Position numbers and translations under genes: made by a program | The notes under the pieces: generated by a model | The model's database searches: none | Seen by the model: the letters and a program-made list of their open reading frames with translations, nothing else | What the model was told of the DNA's origin: nothing | Part shown: in pieces, positions 41,001 to 55,600 of the stretch | How positions within the stretch are numbered: position 1 is the stretch's first letter | How the letters are laid out: the number at the start of each line of letters is the position of its first letter | Assembly (NCBI GenBank): GCA_034401795.1 | Contig: CM067369.1 | Span: 185,692,936-185,756,935, forward strand | Source of the DNA: Chaetoderma sp. LZ-2023a | Lineage: Eukaryota; Mollusca; Caudofoveata; Chaetodermatida; Chaetodermatidae | Length of the DNA: 64,000 nucleotides | Reading direction: 5' to 3'

Positions 41001-44000
41001 TTCACGTGAAACTTTTGATTGCTTGAACTGGGGGTTGGGAGCTCTCGTGTAATTAACCCTTTAACATACAAATTTGTTCAAGAAAATTTCAATTTTCACA
41101 TGGAACATGTCCATTTGCAGAACCAAGAGAATATTTTTGAAAATTTGCCACTGGAATGACTGGATCAAAGTCGGCCATTCCAGTTGAAAATTTTCAGAGA
41201 TAGGATTCTCTTTCTCTGCAAATGTACATTTCTCAAGACCAATACAGGAGGTGTTTTGGCTGGCTTGTGTTTAAAGCATCTTTTAGCCATGAAGATCCAT
41301 AAGTAAGCCATGTTCCAGGTAATCCAGAATTACCTGGGTTAAGTAAAGTCATTATATTAATCCTAATTACAATTACAATGTGCTGTAACTGCCTACTTTG
41401 AACCTGGTTAAAATAACATCGTCTGACAATCATTATCACTATATAATTGTGTAAAAATTGTTATTATTTTCAGGAGTTGAAGCTGAAAAGTAATAATCCG
41501 TGTGAAGATGACTATGAGACAATTAAGTTGATTAGCAATGGTGCCTATGGGTAAGCCATTCTGACACTGACTGGAGACTGTGGGTAATGGTGCCCATGAT
41601 TAACTGTATGACTGATCAATTTCGGCAGAGTACATTTTCTATGGAGTTTAACTCTGGATGTGTGTGAATATTTTGAAAACAATTTGACTGAAAGTTGTTG
41701 GTGGCGTGAAGAAAATATTCAGCAAATCCAGAGTTATTGGCCATTGAAATTGCTGTATGGTGGCTTTCAGGAGTCAGACAGTTAAATCCACATTTACATC
41801 TGCATTTTTGTTTTCTCGCATGTGGAGCAAATGTGAGACATAGGTATCACCTTTCAAACAACGATTAGCTGCATCGTCAATGATAAGTTTCGTGTACACC
41901 AAGTCGATTTGGCTTATATTTCAGGCTTCGTTAAGCCTATCGGAATTAACCTTGGATATGTGATTGTCTATGGTGTTACCGGGTTAGGAGTCGGCATGAT
42001 GATATTGAGGTCGCAGAGTCCAATATCATGGTTACTGGCTCCATGGTACAGAACTAAATTTTCAATTTTAAGTGTGCTTTACCAAAGCTTATGATACAGG
42101 GTTGCTGGACCCTATTCGAACTAAACTTGGATACCTGGTTGACTATGGTGTTAGGAATCGGTGTGATGATATTGATGTCACAAGGTCAAAGGTCGAAGCA
42201 ATGAGGAGAACATCAGTTATTTACATAGAATTCTTGTCTCAGCTGCAGACATACATATCACGTTTCCACCAGTGGTAATGCCCATATCAGCAATTCAATT
42301 TTCACATCAAGAGTATACTTACCTCCCTAATACTTTTGATATTGCTAAATATTGGCTTTCACTCAATAAACACTCAGATTAAAACAGTTAGGTGCCCCTA
42401 CTGGGCAGGGAGTCAGAGCGTAGTCTGGCGGATGCCAGCCCCACCACCGCGCATGCGCAGACTAGCACTTCCTCTTTGCTAATTTATTGGCTGAGAGTGT
42501 ACACATGCTTTTGTGTTAAGAACTTTCTATACTCTTTTCGAAGTTTTTTGAGACTGTTTGTTAGAAGTTTATCCCTGAGAAAGATGGCAGAGAGAGTAAC
42601 TTCGCCACAGGAGGGCCTTGGACCTTTAAATCAGGTGACTTCTAGTAAAATTAGCGAGTTTTGTCCCGTTGTAATGTGTTTCCGGGACTCGCGCTAAACG
42701 TGATAAGCGCCTTGATTAGTTGGTTTATTTCAACTAGGTGCTATATAAGACTAATCTCTCTTTGTGTTTATGTCCACAGGTCTGTGTGAAGAAATATAAT
42801 GGACATGACATCAGCAGAGGGTTTGTGTCTCTCCACCATGGTTCCATTTCCTACTAATACTGTTAGGTTATCTAACCAAAAATTCTATGTCCAGTGAGTT
42901 GGAGGCCTATTATAAAGGTCTTCTCACTTTGCCCTCTTGATCCAATTCCTTCCCCTAGAGGTGGAGAGAGTTAAGAGGCGTTCAGTGGTGGAGTGCTCCA
43001 GTTCATCAGGTTGGATGGTTTGTCTAGACAAGGTGTCAGGTATCTAATTATTGATATGAGGTGATGTTAATTATTTAGAGGAAAGGGAGATAATTAACTT
43101 TATTTGCCATTGTTATCAGTATATATCTGATGCTTGTGTAGTCGAAATGTCCATTCTGCACATGTTCTGGTTAGAGATACAATTCGTCCTTGCACTGGGA
43201 TGTTTGTTGGGGATCGATTTTTTCCTGTCATAGGATTAATGACGTCATAATCAGCCTTGCTCTTTATTAACAATTAAAGTTGTCCGAAGCTGGTTTTCTG
43301 ATAAATTATGATCTTTATGATCATTTTCCTTCTCTTGAGTTGGTGAGTTTTCTAAGCTTAACTAGTTTGCTCATACTCCTCGTCCTTTGGCCTTTTTCAG
43401 AGACCTGGTTGTGCGTCCTGTGGACGATTTTTGAGGGACAAGTTTGGCCCTCATCTCTGTTTTCAGTGTAGCCCCTGTGGTCCCTTGCTTAATTGCGAGA
43501 TATGTAAGCACTGGGGGGGGCGAGCTAATGTCCGAATTCTTGTGCTTGCAGGCGAAGGACAAGGTGGAGGAGGAGAAGAAGAAGCTGAAAAAAGAGGGTG
43601 TAAGTAAGAAGGGTAAGAGGAAGGCCTCGTCCGCGGTGGACATGGAGGCCTTCCGGACCGAGATGTTGGGAGAGATGAGGAGGACAATCAAGGATTTGGT
43701 TCCAGAGTTGCTTCGTGGCATGCTTCCTGGACCAAATCCTTTATTGACCTCATCATCTGCTTCGGAGCAGGTAATCCCCACCTCTGAATCAACGTTCCTT
43801 AGTACGCTTCCGTTGTTTGAAGATTCAGAGGTGGCCCCATTAGAGGGGGCGTTCCACGGCCCTGGCAGCAGGCTTATTGCCGCGCCCAATAGGGACCGTG
43901 GACGGTCGTCGCTGGAACCCGCGGGCTGCTTATCAGTCCAGGGGTATCCGCACACCGCGGGTGCCAGTACCTCGTATGGCACCTTCCCTGGCCAGTCCGG

Positions 44001-47000
44001 GTTAGCTCTCTTTGCTGACCCGGAGTCTAATCTGTCTGGCCAGGAGGATGAGGATTACCTGTTGGGGTCGCCGTCTGAAGACGTAGCCATGGATTATGAC
44101 GTCTGTCCACCCCTCGCGGGGAGTACAGGCGCCTTTTTCCACGGTTCTACTCTCCCAGGGGTAGAATCCACGGTTCAGACTGTCGCCCTGGGCGCTGAAG
44201 GCCAGCGGTACCGCATACCTCGGCTTGCCGAGAGTGTCGCTGGTGCTGGCCGGGGCCGTGGTGGGGCGGTATATGCCCCGCGCTCTACCACGGCGCCTGC
44301 TCCTGGTCAAACCAGTGATATTAGCATGCCGGTATTGTCAGGCCCGCATGTTCTCCCTGGCTTGCCAGGGATATCAGCGTACCCGCCGTCAAGCTCTGTT
44401 GCTTGCGCTCAGGAGGAAGACGAAGGCCCCCGTCTTGTAGAGCGCTCGCAGCTAGCCACGGAGGAGGATTGGTCTGACGCTTGCCAGTGGTTGGTGAGTG
44501 TTAGACCAGATCTGCCCGTGGAGCAGTCGGCTAGCCAGCGTGAGCACAGGCCGTGGTTAGCTGGTAAGCCTACTGCTAACGCTATGCCTTCTCTGCCGCT
44601 GGCAGAGCATGTCGTTGACATGTTCGAGGCGGCGGAGACGTCCATTAAGTCGAGTGGACGTCTCGCTAAGGCCCCACGCGAGGTGGCCAGGCGTTGCCGC
44701 ATCGTGCCCCTGGACTACCAGCAGTACGGTGTGGTACCGAAGCCGAGCGTGGATGACCGCGCGGCTTTGGGTGAGGATGCGCGGCCAGGCTCCCGTTCTG
44801 ACACGGGAGTCTTGTGTTCGAACGCGTTGCGTTCAGCAAATGCCGCGTTGCGTGATGCGGAGGAGAGTGGGAGGGCTTCGATTGCCGCTCTGTCCCACGT
44901 CTCCCAGCTGTTACAAGGGGTAGTAACAGCATCCGCATCACGCCAGCCAAGTCCGGTCACAGTCCAGCGAGCCATCCAGGATGGCATCAACCTGGCTCTG
45001 GACTGTATGACGCGGGCGGTGACCAGGAGTGTCCGGGCAAGGCGCACTTTTGCATTGGATAATCTGTGCCCGTCCCAGGACCTCTACAATAGGCTACTAC
45101 GTACGCCTATGACAGGTCCTGGTCTCTTTGGAGGTGAGGGGTGTAGGCACCTCCAGGAGACGGTTACGCTGGTCAATAACCAGAGGGCGCTGCGCGAGCA
45201 GTTTGAGGTGCTTCGTCGTGCCAACGTTCGCGCCGCACCCCCTGCGTATCGTCCCCTGCAGGCTCGAGGTGGTAGTGGCCAGGTCAGAGGCCAACCACCA
45301 TCGCAGCGCCGGCCTCGGCCGCGTGCGATTCGGCCAGCAGCGAGGGGGGCGCAGGCTCAGGCGCAGTCAGCCAGGCAGCCGCCCGCGCACCGAGGTGCGC
45401 GCGGTGCTGGTCGTGGCGCGCGAGGATCTGGGCGGGGTACTCGTTCCTGATGGGACGGTTACCGCGGTGAGAACCGCGCCGGTGTTTCTGGCAAAGGAGA
45501 CAGTGCCGCTCTTGCACTCCTTATGTCCACCTCTATCCCTAGGTGGACCGGTGGGAGGCCGGTTAGCCGACCACATGCAAGAGTGGGAACGGTTAACTCA
45601 GGACCGTTTAGTCTTGCGATGGCTTTCAGTCGGGTATCATCCCGATTGGATGACAGGCCCGCCATCGCGACTGTCTCTAGTGCCGATCTGGACTCCAAAT
45701 CCGAGAGATCCAGATCAAAGGTTGTGTATCGAGGAAGAAATAAATTCCCTCATACAAAAAGGAGCTATTCAGCCGGCACAGAGGTGTCCGGGCTTCTATT
45801 CAACCCTGTTCTTAGTAACAAAGAACACCAGAGGGTGGAGACCAATTCTCAACCTCAAGCCATTGAACAAGTTCATAGAGACGCCCAGTTTCAAGATGGA
45901 GACTGTGCGCTCAGTGTTGGCGGGGTTAGAGAGGGGAATGTGGACAGCGTCGATAGATTTGAAGGACGCTTATTTCCACATCCCCATACACAGGAGTTTC
46001 CGTCGCTTCCTGAGATTTGCATTCCAGGGCAGACAGTGGGAATTCAGGGTGCTACCCTTCGGAATTTCCACGGCTCCTCGGGTTTTCACCCGTGTGGTTC
46101 TTGCGATCACCGCATACCTCCGCAGGAGAAGCATAGCAGTCCACACGTACATAGACGACTGGCTGTTGAAAGCGCACACCCGGGAAAGTTTATCGGCCAG
46201 TCTGGAGATTGTTTTGAAAACTCTCACAGACTTAGGCTGGATGATCAATTTCCCAAAATCAGAGCTGATTCCATCCCAGAAGTTTGTTTACCTGGGGATG
46301 TTCTTCGATCTAGAGACAGGATATGTTTATCCTACTCAGGAGAGAGTTCAGAAACTCATCTCATTAATTCAGTCAGTGTGCGACAGTCGTCATGTCCTGG
46401 CACGGGTTTACTTGAGAATGCTGGGGTTGATGGTTTCATTGGAACGAGTCATTCCTCAGGCCGCCTTACGCAGGCGGCCGATCCAGTTATTTCTCATGAC
46501 ACAATGGACCCAGAGTACAGGTTCGCTGGACTCGAATGTGTCAGTGTTGGCGCCTCTGATTCATCACCTGCAATGGTGGTTGGACACAGAGAATCTCTTG
46601 GTGGGGGTTATGCTAACCCCTCCCCACCCTCAGGTGACTGTGTATACAGATGCATCGATGGAGGGCTGGGGAGCTTGCCTGGAAGAGTCTACGATATCAG
46701 GGCTTTGGAATCTGGAACAGTCAAAGGAACATATAAATCTACTGGAGCTAAGAGCAGTAGTCCTGGGCCTGGAACATTTCTTACAGAAAGTTCAGGGCAA
46801 GATTGTTCTTATTCGTTCAGACAACTCAACAGTTGTGACTTACATAAACCGCCAGGGCGGAACGAAGTCGCCCAGTCTCTGTATGATGACATGGAGACTG
46901 CTTTGTTGGTGTCTGGGTCACCAGATTACCTTGAAAGCAGTTCATATTCCGGGAAGGTTAAATCTGCTAGCAGACTCATTGAGCCGAAGGATGAGTGTTT

Positions 47001-49850
47001 TACCCACGGAATGGCAACTAAATCAATGTGTGGCGGATCGTCTGTTCGACCATTGGGGGAAACCCAACATCGATTTGTTCGCAACGAAGAAGAATGCGAA
47101 GATGACGACGTACGTCTCTCCGATTCCGGATCCAAGCGCTTTCGCAACAGATGCGTTAGCTATCAGCTGGGGGAGAATGTATGCATACGCATTCCCTCCA
47201 GCAATACTGATTCCAAAAATTCTTCAGAAAATCAGACAAGAGGAATGCCAAGTGCTTCTGATCGCCCCGGATTGGCCAAGCCGATCATGGTATACGGATC
47301 TGCTGGACCTTCTGGTCTGCAATCCGGTTCCTCTGCCTCTGATGGACGATATTATCTTCCAGGGCAAGGCCCTTCACAACAATCCGTCAATGTTCAGATT
47401 GACTGCGTGGATGTTGTCAAGGAATCTAGAATTAAGGAGGGCTTTTCTGAGCAAGCAGCCATGTTTATGGCCAAAGCCAGGAGGGGGTCAACCTCCAGAG
47501 CATATAATTATAAAATCAACAGATTTGCAGAATGGTGCTCAAAAAGATGTATTGATCCAATGGATTCATCTATTCAGGTAGTAGCTGATTTCCTCTGTCA
47601 CCTCTATGATGCCTATAGCCTCAAGCCTAACTCTATTGCTGGTTATAAGTCAGCATTAATGTCTGTTATTCCTTGCTTGGCTAAGAGGGGAAGTGATGAA
47701 GTAAATACATTAAATGTATTAATTAAAGGCATGGGCAATCTAAGACCAAGGAATCCACCTGTGATTCCGTCTTGGAGTTTATCGCTACTGCTTCAAGTAC
47801 TAGGTGATAAGCCTTTTGAACCACTTAGTTCCATTTCTATGAAACTATTAACACTGAAGACTGTGTTTTTAATTGCTGCAGCCTCGGCTAGGCGTAGGAG
47901 TGAAATTCATGCCTTATCAGCCGAGGATGACCGTTTTGTGGTTTCAGGGGAAGGCCTTAAGCTGCTACCTAGGATTAATTTCTTGGCTAAAAATCAGTCG
48001 TTGAAATATCCAGGTCAACCTATTGTTTTGCCTGCTTTAACTAGATATGATCCTAATTCTAAAGCATGGTGTCCCGTCCGGGCGCTTTGCCGGTACAAGC
48101 AACGTACGGCGGAGTGGCGCACCGACCAGTCAGCGTTATGGTTGTCTTATATTGAACCCCATGGCAGGGCTTCTAAGGACACCATTTCCAGGTGGATTGT
48201 AGAATGCATTCAGTTTTGCCATAAATCCGCCACCGGGAAGCAGGTTGACGTGGCCAAGGCTCACAGTGTCCGTGGCGTAGTGACATCCACTGCCCTATTT
48301 AATGGGGTCCCGGTGGATGATATTATGTCGGTGGCTCAGTGGCACTGTGAGTCCAGTTTTACAGACCATTATCTCCGTGACACCTCTAATCCTCTCGCCT
48401 TGTCGATTTTGAAAAAATAACTAGGCATATACTTTTGATGGGGTTTCCTCATTGCTTATATATTTCACAATTAATTTATGGAAACAACCACTAATTTGGG
48501 ACTGCATCGTTCTTCACCGATGGGAAGAGGATGTCAGCAGCCATTTCAACAAGGTCAGTCTTGTGTATGTGTTGTCCATTGTTGATTGTCTTGTCACGTT
48601 ACCCGTTATTATTATGATGATGGTTTTGTGTATTTATGTGGTTCATTGTTGAGAGTATACGAAAATGGAGTTTTTTCGTCTCTGTCCTGTAGTACATGGC
48701 ACTTGTACGTAGAGAGCGTATAGGACATTGAGGTCATTCGACTCTTCCTCCCAGGAAGGAGGGGGGGGAGCGCATATGACATTCGGTCATCTCTCATACA
48801 TCGGGGGTGTTATCCGATGGTTAGTCAAATCCTGACTGTTTTTTCATACAGTTTCAGAAGTTTAAGTGCCTTAAACGCAGAAAAGCGTATAGGGATGAGC
48901 TGGTCTTTTGACCTCGCCTCCCTCCCGCCGAATTCACTGTCGAATTCTGGCAATATCAAAAGTATTAGGGAGGTAAGTATACTCTTGATGTGAAATAAAC
49001 GAAATCAAGGATTTCTTTTTTCACGAGAGAGTTGATACTTACCTCCCTAGATATGGACCCGGCCTCTCCACCCCACAGAGGCTCGGTCTTCAGGCTCTTT
49101 GTAGTTGCATGTGTATCAGCCAATAAATTAGTCAGAGGAAGTGCTAGTCTGCGCATGCGCGGTGGTGGGGCTGGCATCCGCCAGACTACGCTCTGACTCC
49201 CTGCCCAGTAGTGTTTTAATCTGAGTGTTTATTGAGTGAAAGCCAATATTTAGCAATATCAAAAGTATTAGGGAGGTAAGTATCAACTCTCTCGTGAAAA
49301 AAGAAATCCTTGATTTCGTTTAGATTATTTTAAGTGTCCTTTTGAATGTTGTTCTTATCCCTATAATTCAGCTTGGGACCCCAAGGCGTTTTAGGAAGGG
49401 GTCTCATGTACACCTTACAGTTGTGTATGATTGTTTAAAATTTAATAGTTTTATATAATTTTAAGCAGATTAGGACTTCTCATTTCCACATTGGCATATC
49501 CAGATTTAGGCCTCTGCTGTAATATTTCCAATGGTAACCCATAATAGGTTGCCTTACATATTTTAAGGAGACACATGGTAGCCCAAGCCGTAGAAAGCTC
49601 ATTGATGTCCATACTGAAATCAACAAATTTAAATTAAGGCAACCTCATGGAGAACATTTTCAACAGGTTACCATAACAGCACAGGCCTGCATATTTCATC
49701 GTAAATCCTCCAAGGAACGTTAATCACTGATCAGTTTAAGTCTTGCATTCAGTGGTCAATGCTATTTGTACCTTTGTACAAAAATGGTCTTGTCAATGTT
49801 AAGTTGGTGTGATTAGCTTTGCAATTTGTCCTCTCACACTGGACCCAAGC

Positions 49851-49901
<51 letters not shown>

Positions 49902-52628
49902 TGCGTGCATGTGTGTGTGGTTACCCAAAGCTGGGACATCTACCAAATTAACATTACGGTCTTGAATTAGAGGTCAGTGGTATAAAGATAAGTCTGCTCA
50001 ACTCAAGTTCTTTATAGCCAATGATTTGAAACTTCATAAACATATTGTCCTTAGACGGATTGCTTTGACATTTCAGGTCAGACCTAAGAGGGTCTGCTTT
50101 GAGACTTCAGGATGTAGTGACTCTGTTTCTAGTACATAGCATTAATTTCAAGATGGCGATGGCCAGCTAAATTGTACAACTTATTTGAATGACAAAATCT
50201 CGTCAATATGTTTATTGTATGCATTTCCGTGGTTTGCTTAGACTGAATTTAGTCTCCATCGAAGGACGATCAAATTAATTGCTAAAGTTACACACATTTT
50301 AGAAGGCTTTTGGGGTCAGTACATTGCCACGAAATGATGGTTGTAGCCCTCATTATTACGTCATGTGACATCAGCTGATAGATGGATACTCTGGAAAGGT
50401 GCATTCAATAGTGTGCCAATTATAGTTGACCCATGTTCACACTGACATAGTTAACTTTTGTTACTGCATGTATTCTGGTTCTAAAAATTACATTTCCTTA
50501 ATGTTAGTTATTAGATTTTATGTATGTTTTGCAGTGCTGTGTACCTGGTGCGTCACAAAGAGACCCGTCAAAGATTTGCGATGAAGAAAATTTGCAAACA
50601 GAACTTGATTCTTCGTAATCAGACCGAGCAGGTGTTCGCAGAGCGTGACATTATGTCTTTCACTGATAACCCATTTGTGGTTAGCATGTACTGTAGTTTT
50701 GAATCAAAGGTAGGCATGAGAATCAATCTCCTACAATGCAATATAGCTACAGTCTGACTACATTTAGCTTTTAGTTGATAAATGATCAAGATTGATCTAT
50801 AAACTTAAAATTGTTGCTTGGTGGATGACCATTTATATGATAAAAGACTGTTTCTGAATGACTGGCTCGATAATATTCTCTTGGGCTGGAATTGGACAGT
50901 ACTGAAAGCAACTGTAGAAACCATTTGGGCTGACGACTAAAAGTGCTAAGGAACACTCATGAAGTGACATGACTCCATCGGATCCTTCAGTGTCTTTTGA
51001 GTACAGTAACAGGCCGTATTCACAAAGTATATATACAGGAAAGTGCATAAATATGGGAAACTGGCAAATGCAGCATTCTGATTGGTCTGTTATCTACTTT
51101 GCGATGGGCACAAGTTTTATGAATATTGCTCCACTATCGCGCCTCATGAAAAGTTTAAACATTTTCAAAAGATCTTTTATTCAACATCTAAGTGCCAAAA
51201 TTTTTCCTATTATTTTTTGTCTATCTGGAGCAAATCTTGTTCATTTGTCTGTCCACCCATCCTTCAGTGGTTTATTATCATGTGCATGGTGAGTTGCACA
51301 GCTGAGTAAATATTTGTGAATTTATGTTCAAAGAGTCTGATTTCTGAGTCTTCTTGTTCTTACAGCGATATCTATGTATGCTGATGGAATATGTAGAAGG
51401 CGGTGACTGTGCTACTCTAATTAAAAATCTGGGACCATTGCCTTTTGATATGGCCAGGTAATAATTGTGTATGGCTTTAGATAGTAATTTACATTTGAAG
51501 GCCATAATAAAAGCACCCATATCTAGCTATGTCCCGCCAATTTGTAGCTATGTCTGCCTATGAGGGATCAATTTTGAACCATAAATTCCCAGAATCCTAT
51601 TTTCAAGAGGTAAGCGGTTGAATATTTTAAAACAAAGTTGACTGGGGGATGTTGCTGCCTATTCCAACTACAGCTTCCAGTCAAATTAGTTTCAAAATGT
51701 TCAACAGAATGTTTATTGATTTGTGAATTCGTCAAAAACACAATTCGTACACGTGACAAACTTTTCAAGTTTCATAGCAGAGTTATAATATGTCATTATG
51801 ATTATGATGTCAGCCTACATGTGATGTAACTAATTATGACATCATACTTTACTGACCAATTGGATCCATCTCTTGTATAGGATTTTGGATAGTAATTTAT
51901 GTTTGACAGCCACAGACAAGATATGGCATACAAGCAACAGATTCTCTATCATTTTGATGACTCACTTTTTACTTTATGGCATATTGGTGCAACCATATTT
52001 CTGTTTGACCGATTGACTGTCAGACTGATAGATGTACTGTCTTGTACTCTCTGCGAGTCAAAACTAAACATTAGACAGAGATTTTCAATACTTGTACACC
52101 GTACTCGTCACTATTGTCCTCTTCCAATGGCCTCCTGCTCGCAGTAGCAGTACCATCACTCATCCCATAAGTTGGGGTGGCGTTTGGGTGGGGGTGGGGT
52201 GCTATCAGTCACTTTTGGTTAATGAACTTGCTTGAGATAAAATGCAAGAACGGTCATGGCCCATTTATCCCATCAAACTGGCAGACCGGATATGACAAGT
52301 TACTTATGCGCTCTGGAATGTTCTGTCCAATACTTTAAAATTAACTTGACTGCAAGATGTTGCTGCAACATCTTGAAGTCAAATTAATTTTAAAATATTC
52401 AACACATAATCTAGCAAGTTGCTTTTATATTGAGATAAGTGTTCCAACAGTGCCATAACCATTAGTTGTAAAAGAAGTCGTATTTAAATGATGATTGGAT
52501 CTGTAATCATATGTAGAGTCTTTACTCTCTTGCTTCCTGCAGGATGTATTTTGCTGAGGCCGTGTTGGCATTAGAATATTTACATAGTTATGGTGTCGTA
52601 CACAGAGATCTTAAGCCAGATAAGTAAG

Positions 52629-52660
<32 letters not shown>

Positions 52661-55600
52661 GGTGGTTTTGGGTGGGTGGTGGTGGTTATGGGATGGGGTG
52701 GTGTGTGTGTGTGTGTGTGTAAGGGTCGCGGGAAATGGGTTGGGGTGGGAGGGAGGACACTTATGCGACCACAGACTTGATACGCCAAATTTGTTTGTAA
52801 GAAATATGATGTTGCACAGCAACGCTTTCCAAGAAATTTGTTTTCAAAATAATACGTCTTTCCTGCTGTGTCGCTATGAAATGGAGATAAATCATTGCAG
52901 GCTTAATATACCAATTTGAAGTTGAGTGAGCTCTTGAAGAACGTATAATACTCATTATTTGTTTTTTTAAGCGGTTTAGGTGGCTCCAAGAGAGGAACCC
53001 TTTTCTAACTATGTCACGCCTATTTCTAGCTTTGCCCTGCCCATTTCTAGCTATGCCTGACCATTTCTAGGTTTGCCCTGCCCATTTCTAGTTATGCCTG
53101 ACCATTTCTAGGTTTGCCCTGCCCATTTCTAGTTATGCCTGACCATTTCTAGGTTTGCCCTGCCCATTTCTAGTTATGCCTGCCCATTTCTAGCTAATTT
53201 CTAGCTATGCCTGCCCATTTCTAGCTATGCGTGCCCATTTCTGACTATGGCTGCCCATTTCTGACTATGGCTGCCCATTTCTGACTATGGCTGCCCATTT
53301 CTGACTATGCCTGTCCATTTCTGACTATGCCTGCCCATTTCTAGCTATGCCTGCACATTTCTACCTATGGCTGCCCATTTCTAGCTGTGGCTGGCCATTT
53401 CTAGCTATACATGCCCATTTCTACCTATGGCTGTCTATGTCCATTTCTAGCGATGCCTGCCCATGTCTATCTATGGCTATGTCTGCCTATTTCCAGCTAT
53501 CCGTGCCCATTTATAGCTATGCCAGCCCATATATAGCTATGCCTGCCCATTTCTAGCTATGGCTACCAATTTCTAGCTATGCCTGCCCATTTCTAGCTAT
53601 GGCAGCCCATTTCTATTTCTGCCTGCCCATTTCTAGCTATGCCTGCCCAATTCTAGCTATGGCTGCCCATTTCTAGCTGTGGCTGCCCATTTCTAACTAT
53701 GCCTGCCCACTTCTAGCTATGGCTGCCAATCTCTAGGTATGGCTGTCCATTTCTAGCTATAACTGCACATTTCTAGCTATGCCTTCCCATTTCTAGCTAT
53801 GGCTGCCCATTTCTAGTTATGGCTGCCCATTTCTAGCTATGCCTTCCCATTTCTAGCTATGGCTGCCCATTTTTAGCTATGCCTGCCCAATTCTATCTAT
53901 GGCTGTCCATTTCTAGCTGTGGCTGCCCATTTTTAGCTATGCCTGCCCACTTCTAGCTATGGCTGCCAATTTCTAGCTATGGCTGTCCATTTCTAGCTAT
54001 AACTGCCCATTTCTAGCTATGCCTTCCCATTTCTAGCTATGGCTGTCCATTTCTAACTATGCCTACCTATTTCTGGCTATGGCTGTCCATTTCTAGCTAT
54101 GCCTGCCCATTTCTAGCTATACCTTTCTAGCTATAACTGTCCATGCACATTTCTAATGATGCATGCCCATGTCTATCTATGGCTATGTCTGCCCATTTCC
54201 AGCTATCCCATTTATAGCTATGCCTGCCCATTTCCAGCTATCCCATTTATAGCTATGCCTGCCCATTTCTAGCTATGACTGTCCATTTCTAGCGATGCTT
54301 GCCTATTTCTAGCTATGGCTGACCATTTCTAGCTATGCCTTCCCATTTCTAGCTATTTCAAGCTATAGCTGTCCATTTCTAGCTATGGCTACCCAATTCT
54401 AGCTATGGCTGTCCATTTCTAGCTATGGCTACCCAATTCTAGCTATGGCTGTCCATTTCTATCTTTGCCAGGCCATTTCTAGCTATGCCTGCCCAATCCT
54501 ATCTATGGCTGTCCATTTCTAGCTATGGCTGCCCATTTCAAGCTATACCTGCCCATTTCTAGCTATGGCTGGCCATTTATAGCTATGCACGCCCATTTCT
54601 AGCTATGGCTGCCCATTTCTAGCTATGGCTGCCCATTTATAGCTAAGCTCCGCACCATTTGTGCACATGTTGGAATCAATGTGAAACTTTGAAGCATTAA
54701 TTCCCACAATCACAATTTCAAGGTAACAATACATGCAAGCTGTTAAATATTTTGAAACTGATTTGACTGGCAGCTTTTGCTACTTATGGCAATTTCAAAA
54801 TATTCAACAGAATGTTTATTAAATTTTAAATTCACCAAAGACATGTATACAATTCATACTTTCATACACTGTCGTGATGGACTTTCATGACAAGTCAGCT
54901 AACAAGTGAGGCCTATTGATTATGACTGCGAGTCACTGCTAAACATCTACTTTATTCCGAGAACTTGTTTTTATTTCAGCTTGTTGATCACGGTAACGGG
55001 GCATATTAAGTTGACAGACTTTGGCCTATCTAAGATTGGTCTAATGAATTGTGAGTAGCTGGCATGATTAAAGCTGGTGAATTATAACATATTTCATTAT
55101 TATTAATATTATTATTATTATTATTATCATGCAGCATTGCCTAGCATGTGTCATTTCCTAGGTACATGCAATAGATTACTAGGGTGCATTTTTGCAACTG
55201 ACAGTCAGTAAATTCTGACTTGGTTCCTGAATTTTACGTTTTCTCTTCCTGGAAGTGAACCACGAACAGAGTTTTGATCTCGGTTCATGGTTACTGGTTC
55301 ATAAATTTGAAAATGGCGCTTCCGCCAAAATTTTACAACTTATTTGAATGAGAAAATCTCGTCAATATTTTAGTGGAAGGGAGTCATCCGTTATCTGCTT
55401 AGACGGAATTTGAAGCATAAATCGAAATAAGATCAAAATATTTGTTAAAGTTAACACAATTTAGAATGCTTGTGGGACATTGTTACAAAATCATGGTTAT
55501 CAAGCGTCACCAATTCACATAAATCCTGTCTTGCCATTGTGGTTAGTGCTTCGTGGGTTGTCGTGATGAACTGTCAGTATATTCACTGATCGCGTCGGTC

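Larger units (their letters stand above)
42300..49321 (+). mobile_element. DIRS-type tyrosine-recombinase retroelement, looks whole
   Basis: A 7.0-kb element in MAST intron 8, in the same orientation as the gene. Parts: inverted terminal repeats of about 200 bp at both ends, an internal complementary region, a GC-rich gag-like frame, an RT-RNase H frame and a tyrosine-recombinase frame overlapping on the + strand. Overlapping frames and this repeat plan are the known DIRS organisation. The internal complementary region joins the sequences of the two outer ends, which fixes the boundaries to within a base or two. The coding frames look whole and the repeats still match closely, so I infer a young insertion. 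It landed in a dispersed repeat (41830-42299). Confidence 0.92.

Noticed and set aside
43371-45047. Several minus-strand frames opposite the DIRS gag-like region
   Set aside because: GC-rich sequence keeps opposite frames open; none shows a protein motif.
53347-53556. 69-codon frame in the minisatellite
   Set aside because: A product of the 20-bp repeat; three units make 60 bases, so a frame can stay open by chance. It is intronic and has no protein features.
53000-54645. CRISPR-like array
   Set aside because: Units are contiguous with no spacers, and the context is an animal intron.
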